The position numbers and the translations under genes are program-made. Below the pieces are notes generated by a model that was not told the DNA's origin, did no database searches, and saw only the letters and a list, made by a program, of their open reading frames with translations. A stretch of 32,545 nt of DNA from an uncultured Fidelibacterota bacterium (GTDB lineage: Bacteria; Marinisomatota; Marinisomatia; SCGC-AAA003-L08; GCA-002707645). Shown here one piece after another: positions 26,473-32,545 of the stretch. Positions within the stretch are counted from its first letter, which is position 1. Each line of letters opens with the position of its first letter. Location: the NCBI GenBank assembly GCA_913020255.1, contig CAJWAW010000007.1:1-32545 (forward strand), read 5' to 3'.

Positions 26473-28407
26473 TTAATTTGATTCTTTTTTATGAGTTGTA
26501 TCTTCTTCTGATTGAACATCAAGATTTTCATTTGATTTATGATCATCCTGCTTAGATGTTTCTGATTTTGTATCATTAGAATCTTCAGCTTCAACTTCTT
26601 TTTCATTTAAATTAGAATCATCTTCAATGATTGATAAAACAATCTTTCTATTTTCCTCATTAATTTCATTGATTTTTAAAGATAGATTATCATCAACCTT
26701 ATACTGTTCAAAAGAGCCAGATATTTTACTAGCTGGTATTAGACCTTCAAAATCATCTTTTAGCAATACAACTATCCCTCTATCCATTTTAAATAATATT
26801 TTACCATTAACAGTATCATCAATTTTAAATAAATCATTAATTTGAACCCAAGGGTCATCTTTTAATTGTTTAATACCTAATTTGATTTTTTTATCATCTT
26901 CATTTATCTCTAAAATCTGAACATTTACTTTGTCATTTTTTGAAAATAGATGAGAAGGGTTTTTAATTTTTCTAGTCCAAGATATATCTTCATTATTAAC
27001 AAAACCTTCCATATTATCATCTAAGCTAACATAAAAACCATTATTTAAAACTGTTGATATCTTAGAATCAAAAGTTTGCCCAAGTGAATATTTATCATTT
27101 ACATTTTCCCATGGATTATTTTCTAACTGTTTGATACCTAATGATATTTTTTTATTATTATTATCAACAGATAAAATAACAACATCAACTTTATCTCCTG
27201 TTTTATATAAATCAGCAGGATGTTTTATGTGTTTTGTCCAAGAAAATTCAGATATATGTACTAGTCCTTCGATACCCTCTTCAATTTCTATAAAAATACC
27301 ATAATTCATTATATTGACAACTTTACCATTTACTTGACTACCTTCATTATATTTGCTCTCAATATCAATCCAGGGATCTTTAGTTAACTGTTTAGTACCG
27401 AGTGAAATTCTACTTTTAACTTCATCAATATCAATAACTTTAACTTTTATAGTTTCACCTAAAGACAATTTATCAGATGGATTATTAATACGACCCCAAG
27501 TAATATCAGTTATATGCAATAAACCATCTATAGAATTTCCTAAATCTATGAATGCACCAAAATCCGTAATATTTTTAACAATACCATCAATTTCCATACC
27601 AATAGAAATCTTTTCAAGTAATTCTTTACGATTTTGATCAAATGAATCAGACATTAAAGCTTTTCTAGAAACAACTATATTTTGTCTCATTTCATTAAAT
27701 TTAACAATCTTAAATTCATATTCATTGCTCAAATACTGATCAAAGTCAGTAGTTGGCTTAATATCAACCTGAGAGCCCGGTAAAAATGCATTTACACCGC
27801 TCAAATCAACAATCATTCCACCTTTAATTCTTTTGATTATTGTTCCTCTTATAACTGTCTCATCAGTAAATGCATTACGTAAACTCATCCATTTCTTTTC
27901 AAAATCAGCTTTTTCTTTTGATAATATTAATCTGCCATGCCTATCTTCAAATACAACAAGAAATATATCAATTTCTTCCCCAATGCCAGGCACGGAATTA
28001 AATTCAGATATACTAATAGATCCTTCAGATTTAAATCCAATATCAATGAGCACTTCCTTATCATTAACAGAAACTACTGTTCCTTTAACTAATTGTTTTT
28101 CATTTAATTCAGGTAAATTTGTATCAAAACTATCATTGTTGAAAAATGATGAATCATCATTTATACTACTATCAATTTTTGTTACTTCATCATAAGAATA
28201 TGTTTTAACCTCAACAACACTGTCATCTAAATAATTAAGAATTGGTGTGATATTTTCATTAGACTTATCATTTTTTTCATCAGAAACATCTTTGGAGCCA
28301 TCAACTACATTTTCTAAATTATTATTTGAACTGTCTTCAATATTATCTATTACAATGCTTTTGTCTTCTTCTATATTTTCAAAATTTTTACTTTCATCAT
28401 TAATCAT
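26473..28407 (-). CDS. rpsA: 30S ribosomal protein S1, six S1 domains
   Basis: Large ribosomal protein that unfolds mRNA and recruits it to the 30S subunit. Six S1 OB-fold repeats lie at about 104-165, 182-250, 269-340, 355-427, 441-514 and 529-594; repeats 3-6 carry the canonical FGAFI/YGIFI/NGFYV/RGIVV-type strands, and repeats 3-5 end in a KQL...DPW or NPW motif. The first 100 residues are an acidic, Asp/Ser/Asn-rich extension and the last 45 are another acidic tail. Total 644 residues, longer than E. coli S1 because of these ends. I use the ATG at 28407, sharing one base with the cmk stop (TGATG), rather than the TTG one codon upstream. cmk followed by rpsA is a widely conserved pair. Confidence 0.95.
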   Translation of the reverse strand: MINDESKNFENIEEDKSIVIDNIEDSSNNNLENVVDGSKDVSDEKNDKSNENITPILNYLDDSVVEVKTYSYDEVTKIDSSINDDSSFFNNDSFDTNLPELNEKQLVKGTVVSVNDKEVLIDIGFKSEGSISISEFNSVPGIGEEIDIFLVVFEDRHGRLILSKEKADFEKKWMSLRNAFTDETVIRGTIIKRIKGGMIVDLSGVNAFLPGSQVDIKPTTDFDQYLSNEYEFKIVKFNEMRQNIVVSRKALMSDSFDQNRKELLEKISIGMEIDGIVKNITDFGAFIDLGNSIDGLLHITDITWGRINNPSDKLSLGETIKVKVIDIDEVKSRISLGTKQLTKDPWIDIESKYNEGSQVNGKVVNIMNYGIFIEIEEGIEGLVHISEFSWTKHIKHPADLYKTGDKVDVVILSVDNNNKKISLGIKQLENNPWENVNDKYSLGQTFDSKISTVLNNGFYVSLDDNMEGFVNNEDISWTRKIKNPSHLFSKNDKVNVQILEINEDDKKIKLGIKQLKDDPWVQINDLFKIDDTVNGKILFKMDRGIVVLLKDDFEGLIPASKISGSFEQYKVDDNLSLKINEINEENRKIVLSIIEDDSNLNEKEVEAEDSNDTKSETSKQDDHKSNENLDVQSEEDTTHKKESN

Positions 28408-29066
28408 CAACTAATACCTTTTTTTATTTTATTATAAATAATTAACACCTGCTCATCGATAGATACATCAGTTGTATCTATTTCAATTGCATCCTCTGCT
28501 TTAAATAATGGAGAAATATCACGTTCCATATCATTTTTATCTCTTAATATAAGGTTGTCTTTAATCTTACTTTTCTCAACATTTTTATTGTTTTTATTTA
28601 ATTGTAAATATCTTCTATTTGTTCTAGAATCTATACTAGCATTTAAGTAAAACTTATATTCAGCATTTGGAAAAACTACTGTGCCTATATCCCTGCCTTC
28701 ACATACGATATTTTTATTTAAACATAATTCTCGTTGCATATTTATTAAATACGTACGAATTGATCGATTATTACTTATAAAATTAATATTTTTATTTATA
28801 GATTCATTTGATAAGTAATTAGTAATATCAGCACCATTCCACATAACCTTATTCAATTTTTTACCTGAAAGTTCTATACAATTATTTTTAAAAAAATCAT
28901 CTATAGAAATATCTTCATTTACAAAAAGTTTCTTCTCAATAAAAACATAAGTTACACCACGATATAATAAACCTGTATTAAGGTGTATGAATTTAATTTT
29001 TTTTGATAATAACTTTGCTGTTGTTGATTTACCAGAAGCTCCAGGTCCATCAATTGCTACAATCAT
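28407..29066 (-). CDS. cmk: Cytidylate kinase
   Basis: Phosphorylates CMP and dCMP to the diphosphates. The 219-residue protein has the P-loop IDGPGASGKST (5-15), the NTGLLYRG motif, CEGRDIGTVVFPNA and the conserved RDKNDMERDISPLFKAEDA block, ending in the IDTTDVSIDE motif. AGGGGA lies about 10 bases before the ATG. A 69-bp AT-rich gap separates it from the rluB-like gene, the longest spacer in this section, so a promoter for cmk-rpsA could lie there, but I see no clear -35/-10 pair. It is followed at once by rpsA. Confidence 0.96.
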   Translation of the reverse strand: MIVAIDGPGASGKSTTAKLLSKKIKFIHLNTGLLYRGVTYVFIEKKLFVNEDISIDDFFKNNCIELSGKKLNKVMWNGADITNYLSNESINKNINFISNNRSIRTYLINMQRELCLNKNIVCEGRDIGTVVFPNAEYKFYLNASIDSRTNRRYLQLNKNNKNVEKSKIKDNLILRDKNDMERDISPLFKAEDAIEIDTTDVSIDEQVLIIYNKIKKGIS

Positions 29067-29135
29067 CTTACAATTTCCCCTAATTCAAAAAGCCTGATAA
29101 TATACTATATTCTATAACATAATTAAAATTAATAT

Positions 29136-29834
29136 TTAAAATGATTGTTCTAATATTTTTTTTTCTTTCAAATTTATTTTTCTATATTTTCCAATAGGTA
29201 AATCTTTAAGAACAATTCCCCCAAAATCATATCTATGGAGTTTTAAAACATTAATATTGAAGTAATTAAATATCCTTTTAATTTCTCTGTTTTTTCCTTC
29301 TGTAAGTATAACTTCATAATTATAATTTTTTTTATCTTTATTTAAAAATAAAATTTTTGCTTTGTACTTAATATTCCTATCAACAATTATACCTTTTTTA
29401 ACTACATTTATATCATTGCTACTTAACTTTCCATCAGTGCAAACAATATATTTTTTTTTTATATTAAATTTTGGATGTGTTAACTTATAACTTAAATCAC
29501 CATCATTTGTTAATAATATTATTCCAGAAGTATCATAATCCAATCTTCCTATTGAAAATAATTTTTGATTTGGAATAAGATCATAAATTCTTTTTCTATT
29601 AAAATTATCATCTTTAGTGCAAATATATCCTCTTGGTTTATTTAAAATGTATGTCTCTAATAATGGCGCCTCTAGCAACTCATTTTTATATTGAACAAAA
29701 TCATCATTTTTAACATTATAAGAAAAATCATTCATAACTTTTCCATTTACTTTAACTAAATTTCTAGATATATATTCATCACACTTTCTTCTTGATCCTA
29801 TCCCACATAGAGCTAGATATTTATTAATTCTCAT
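29136..29834 (-). CDS. Pseudouridine synthase of the RsuA/RluB family
   Basis: A 232-residue enzyme that isomerises uridine to pseudouridine in ribosomal RNA. An N-terminal S4 RNA-binding domain (about 1-50, RINKYLALCGIGSRRKCDEYI) precedes the catalytic domain, with the catalytic Asp D99 in GRLDYDTSGIILLTNDGDLS (96-115) and LNKPRGYICT at 64-73. The EGKNREIKRIF motif near residues 185-195 is the C-terminal family signature. It overlaps trpS by 11 bases. RluB, RluE or RsuA cannot be told apart reliably by eye; the S4 domain favours RluB/RsuA, so I leave the symbol blank. Confidence 0.9.
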   Translation of the reverse strand: MRINKYLALCGIGSRRKCDEYISRNLVKVNGKVMNDFSYNVKNDDFVQYKNELLEAPLLETYILNKPRGYICTKDDNFNRKRIYDLIPNQKLFSIGRLDYDTSGIILLTNDGDLSYKLTHPKFNIKKKYIVCTDGKLSSNDINVVKKGIIVDRNIKYKAKILFLNKDKKNYNYEVILTEGKNREIKRIFNYFNINVLKLHRYDFGGIVLKDLPIGKYRKINLKEKKILEQSF

Positions 29835-30822
29835 TATTTAATAAACCAACTTTTTTATATACATTAGACAATGTTTTATTTGCTTTATTGGTTGCATAAT
29901 CTGAACCATCTTTTAAAATTTTTAATAAATAATTCTTATCATCAATTAATTTATTGTATTCTGATCTAATAGGTGATAACAAATCTATAATTAAATCAGA
30001 TAAATCATTTTTAAAGACAGAATACATTTTTCCTTTATATCGATCTTGAATTAATTCAATTGAATCACTAGTTAGTGCATTATAAATATTAAATAAGTTT
30101 GATATACCAGGTTTATTTTCCTCATCAAAAATAATCTCACTACCAGAATCAGTTACTGATCTATTTATTTTCTTTTTTATAACTTTATTTTCATCAAGTA
30201 ACGCAATTATATTATTTAAATTTTCATCAGATTTAGACATCTTACTTAACGGGTCCTGTAAACTCATAATTCTAGAGCCTGAAGATGGGATGTAAGGTTC
30301 TGGTACTGTAAATGTTTCCGAGTATTTATTATTAAATCTTGCAGCTAAATCTCTAGCTAATTCAAGATGTTGTTTTTGATCAGAACCAACAGGAACTAAA
30401 TCAGCTTGATATAATAAAATATCAGAAGCCATTAAAATTGGATAAGTATAAAGACCTGAATTTATATTTTTTATTTTTTGTGACTTATCTTTAAACTGTG
30501 TCATTCTATTTAATTCACCTAAATATGTCAAAGTACTTAAAACCCACATTAACTCAGTATGTTGATGAACATGTGATTGAATTAAAATCTTACTATCATC
30601 AGGGTTAATGCCACAAGCTATATATTGAGCTACATATGAAAGACATCTATTTCTTAATTCAGATGGTTTTTGATCAACAGTTAAGGCATGTAAATCAACA
30701 ACAAGAAATATACTTTCATACTCATTTTGTAATTTACCCCATTGTTTTAATGCTCCTAAATAATTACCTATGCATAAATTACCTGATGGCTGTATACCTG
30801 ATAAAATAGTTTTTTTTAACAA
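29824..30822 (-). CDS. trpS: Tryptophanyl-tRNA synthetase, TTG start
   Basis: Class I synthetase charging tRNA-Trp. The 332-residue length is standard. GIQPSGNLCIGNYLGAL (9-25) is the HIGH-type motif, QADLVPVGSDQKQHLELARD (139-158) binds the substrate and SKMSKSD (193-199) is the KMSKS loop. Initiation is at TTG (30822): AAGGAG sits 8 bases upstream, overlapping the stop of the HNH gene, and no ATG lies before the GIQPSG motif. The tryptophanase at the far end of the window is not linked to it. Identity is very secure. Confidence 0.97.
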   Translation of the reverse strand: MLKKTILSGIQPSGNLCIGNYLGALKQWGKLQNEYESIFLVVDLHALTVDQKPSELRNRCLSYVAQYIACGINPDDSKILIQSHVHQHTELMWVLSTLTYLGELNRMTQFKDKSQKIKNINSGLYTYPILMASDILLYQADLVPVGSDQKQHLELARDLAARFNNKYSETFTVPEPYIPSSGSRIMSLQDPLSKMSKSDENLNNIIALLDENKVIKKKINRSVTDSGSEIIFDEENKPGISNLFNIYNALTSDSIELIQDRYKGKMYSVFKNDLSDLIIDLLSPIRSEYNKLIDDKNYLLKILKDGSDYATNKANKTLSNVYKKVGLLNNEN

Positions 30823-30830
30823 AATTATAA

Positions 30831-30836
30831 CTCCTT
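30831..30836 (-). promoter_or_regulatory. Shine-Dalgarno sequence deciding the TTG start of trpS
   Basis: On the minus strand these six bases read AAGGAG and lie 8 bases before the TTG start at 30822, overlapping the stop codon of the HNH gene. This strong match with ideal spacing supports TTG initiation and shows that the host ribosome can use a canonical ribosome binding site. Confidence 0.75.
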
Positions 30837-31353
30837 AATTTTTATCCATAAATAAATATGGCTTCCAAGATTTATTACTTTTATTTACATACCTTTGCAA
30901 TTGATATATATATGATGGTTTTTTAGGCTTTTTAAGTAAATGCATATTTATTTCATGAATTAATTTATTTCCTTTTTTAAGATTACACTTAACGCAAGCA
31001 GATACTAAATTTTCCCATGTATCTTTTCCATTTTTAACCTTTGGAATGATATGATCAATTGTTATTTTTTTTGAATATACTCCACAATATTGACATGTAT
31101 AATTATCTCTCTGAGTTATATTCTCCCTTGTAAGTGGAATTGACTTAGCTTTTAAATAAATGTAAGATTTCAATTTAATTACACTAGGTAAAGCTAATTT
31201 TAAATTTGAAGAATTAACAAAGTATTTACTTTTTTCAATTGATTCAACCTTATTTGACAATACCATTAATATAGCCTTTTTACCATTGATAATTGTCATC
31301 GGCTCATAGCTACTATTTAATAATAAAACTTTTTCTGTTAGTACATTAAACAT
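30835..31353 (-). CDS. HNH-family endonuclease-like protein
   Basis: A 172-residue protein with an N-terminal beta-rich domain starting VLLLNSSYEP and a central HNH zinc module: CQYC (87-90), IDHIIPKVKNG (99-109, H101), WENLVSACVKCN (113-124). Two CxxC pairs bind zinc, while H101 and N115/N124 fit the HNH catalytic pattern. This matches the widespread single-domain HNH proteins of unclear substrate found in many bacterial chromosomes, often unrelated to mobile elements. It precedes trpS by 12 bases. No intron, restriction or toxin partner is nearby, so a housekeeping nuclease role is likely but unproven. Confidence 0.85.
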   Translation of the reverse strand: MFNVLTEKVLLLNSSYEPMTIINGKKAILMVLSNKVESIEKSKYFVNSSNLKLALPSVIKLKSYIYLKAKSIPLTRENITQRDNYTCQYCGVYSKKITIDHIIPKVKNGKDTWENLVSACVKCNLKKGNKLIHEINMHLLKKPKKPSYIYQLQRYVNKSNKSWKPYLFMDKN

Positions 31354-31358
31354 AATAC

Positions 31359-32150
31359 TTATTTAATTCTATAAAAGCCAAATATCATATTATATAATTT
31401 ACAATTAAAATCAATATCATTTTTATCAATAGAATTTAACATAACTTGACCTGAGCTGTGCAAAAATTGTTTTTTATTTATAAATATCCCAACATGATTA
31501 ATCAAACCATCTTCATTAAAATAAATTAAATCACCTTTATTTACATTGCTTTTATTAATTTGAAACAATAAATTTGATTTAATCTGCATGCTGCAATCCC
31601 TCGGTAATTTATAGCCAATAGCACTATAAATATTTTGAATTAGTCCTGAGCAGTCATATCCAAATGACGACCTTCCTCCCCATAAATATGGACATCCTAT
31701 TAATTTTATAGAATAATTAATAATATTTTCTAAAGTATGATTTGAATTACATTTTATTAAAGAATTTATATTAATAATTCCTGTTCTACCATTAGGAAGC
31801 TTAGTAAAAAAATCATCTTCCTGTTGAAAACAGGGCAATAATGAACCAAAACTTATTAATAGCTCGGATGAATCCATTAATCTTAATGAAGCCAATCTAT
31901 CTTTAACTAAATACCAATTATTTTGATCTTGTAATAAGCTATCGTTATCATAAATATTAGAATCAGCTATATAAAATTCATGTATCCATCCAATATAACC
32001 GTCATGCTGTTCAATTTCGTACCAATTATTTTTTTTACTTAAAACAATTAATTTCTCCCATATCAATGCTTGATTTATTAATTCTGAAGTAAATGTATGG
32101 GATTTATAAATATTAGCAACTGAAGAATTAACTATTATATAATCATTCAT
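31359..32150 (-). CDS. SH3b-NlpC/P60 peptidase, possibly cytosolic
   Basis: A 263-residue C40 peptidase. Two bacterial SH3-like segments span about 1-135, with WEKLIVLSKKNNWYEI and the GYIGWI turn. The NlpC/P60 domain starts near 145, with YLWGGRSSFGYDCSGL (catalytic C167) and a later NHVGIF (H219), and HSSG (H231) as a probable third catalytic position. There is no signal peptide, unlike secreted relatives. The SH3b-plus-C40 layout without a signal resembles YkfC-type gamma-D-glutamyl-diamino-acid endopeptidases that recycle muropeptides in the cytoplasm; that is an inference. It lies two bases after tyrS and five before the HNH gene. Confidence 0.85.
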   Translation of the reverse strand: MNDYIIVNSSVANIYKSHTFTSELINQALIWEKLIVLSKKNNWYEIEQHDGYIGWIHEFYIADSNIYDNDSLLQDQNNWYLVKDRLASLRLMDSSELLISFGSLLPCFQQEDDFFTKLPNGRTGIININSLIKCNSNHTLENIINYSIKLIGCPYLWGGRSSFGYDCSGLIQNIYSAIGYKLPRDCSMQIKSNLLFQINKSNVNKGDLIYFNEDGLINHVGIFINKKQFLHSSGQVMLNSIDKNDIDFNCKLYNMIFGFYRIK

Positions 32151-32152
32151 TG

Positions 32153-32545
32153 CTATTGCTTTTTAACTCTTAAAAATTTTCGTTTACCTATTTTAACAAC
32201 AATATCTTTACCAGGAATTATTTCAAAATGAATATCTGTAATGGGTATATCATCAATTTTAATAGCATTTTGCTTTATTAACCTTCTTATTTCACTATTA
32301 CTATTAACTTGATTAGAATTTTTAATCACTTCAACTAATTTTGTTTTAGCTGATATTTTTATTTCAGGTATATCATCAGGAATCTCTTTGTTTATAAAGA
32401 TTTTATCAAAATTAGATTCAGCAAAAGAAGCTGATTTATTATCATGATATATTGATACTATCTCTCTTGCTAGCTTCCTTTTTAAATCTCTATGATTTAT
32501 TTTATTAGCCTTTAAAGAAAATTTATAATCTTCAATTTCAGCTTT
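32153..32545 (-). CDS. tyrS: Tyrosyl-tRNA synthetase, C-terminal part
   Basis: The last 130 codons of a reading frame that enters the window from its right edge and ends at TAG at 32153. The sequence contains NHRDLKRKLAREIVSIYH, the usual helix of long-form TyrRS, and ends in an S4-like RNA-binding domain with SNSEIRRLIKQNAIKIDD and the RKFLRV close. The catalytic HIGH and KMSKS motifs are outside the window. The stop lies two bases before the NlpC/P60 start. Identification relies on the C-terminal domains alone, but the pattern is characteristic. Confidence 0.85.
   Translation of the reverse strand, partial: KAEIEDYKFSLKANKINHRDLKRKLAREIVSIYHDNKSASFAESNFDKIFINKEIPDDIPEIKISAKTKLVEVIKNSNQVNSNSEIRRLIKQNAIKIDDIPITDIHFEIIPGKDIVVKIGKRKFLRVKKQ

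Noticed and set aside
27833..28195. 120-codon plus-strand frame opposite rpsA
   Set aside because: The minus strand codes S1-domain protein throughout this stretch with clear repeats; the plus frame is Ser/Ile-rich low-complexity sequence.
29067..29135. Possible promoter in the gap before cmk
   Set aside because: The gap is AT-rich with TATAGT- and TATTAT-like hexamers but no convincing -35 element at proper spacing. In this AT-rich DNA such hexamers arise by chance.
30835..31353. HNH protein as part of a mobile element or restriction system
   Set aside because: Its neighbours are tRNA synthetase and other core genes, with no transposase, methylase or intron structure nearby.

Overview
The window is a very AT-rich, tightly packed bacterial chromosome segment. 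All 30 genes I can support lie on the minus strand, so the transcription order runs from high to low coordinates. Neighbouring genes overlap by 1-14 bases or are separated by a few bases; the longest non-coding gaps are about 69 bp (29067-29135), 71 bp around a terminator (11903-11973) and 38 bp (16057-16094). There are no tRNA or rRNA genes, insertion sequences, CRISPR arrays or long repeats. I infer a streamlined member of the Bacteroidota/FCB superphylum, probably a Marinimicrobia (SAR406)-like marine bacterium. The basis is the Bacteroidota-type ParC/ParE pair, a 31-residue mS38/bS22-like basic protein next to an HU gene, the cmk-rpsA order and the extreme AT bias. Several genes (trpS, nadK, purL, cmk, the mS38-like gene) have clear purine-rich Shine-Dalgarno sequences, which argues against a typical Bacteroidota ribosome-recognition pattern. 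The lineage call comes from reading alone.

Region by region, in transcription order. (1) 32545-25472 is housekeeping: the C-terminus of tyrS, an SH3b-NlpC/P60 peptidase without signal peptide, an HNH protein, trpS, a RluB-type pseudouridine synthase, cmk, rpsA (S1 with six S1 domains) and tsaD. (2) 25470-23482 is a membrane-anchored von Willebrand factor A protein. (3) 23478-16095 is a compact surface-polysaccharide cluster: a Wza-like SLBB exporter, a Wzz-like chain-length protein, two different PAPS-dependent sulfotransferases, a GT2 glycosyltransferase, a Wzy/WaaL-like polymerase or ligase and a GT4 glycosyltransferase. The likely product is a sulfated glycan. No initiating transferase, flippase or PAPS-synthesis gene is in the window. 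(4) 16056-11974 holds serS, an MltD-like lytic transglycosylase, a SppA-like peptidase, HU and the mS38-like gene, ended by a hairpin terminator at 11909-11948. (5) 11902-1 is a run of nine genes with almost no spacing: xseA, xseB, nadK, a degenerate DUF885-type lipoprotein, parE, parC, an AbrB/B3-like protein, tryptophanase and purL (its C-terminus lies beyond the window).

Most of the window is ordinary core genome. I found no convincing wholly new system. The points most worth a second look are the two-sulfotransferase glycan cluster, the DUF885-like lipoprotein that has lost its metal motif, tryptophanase translationally coupled to an AbrB/B3-like gene with no tnaC leader, and the terminator hairpin that leaves no room for a promoter before xseA. 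For four genes (xseA, rpsA, the VWA gene, the DUF885-like gene) I chose an internal ATG over a longer reading that begins with TTG. Four others (nadK, trpS, tsaD, one sulfotransferase) appear to start at GTG or TTG.
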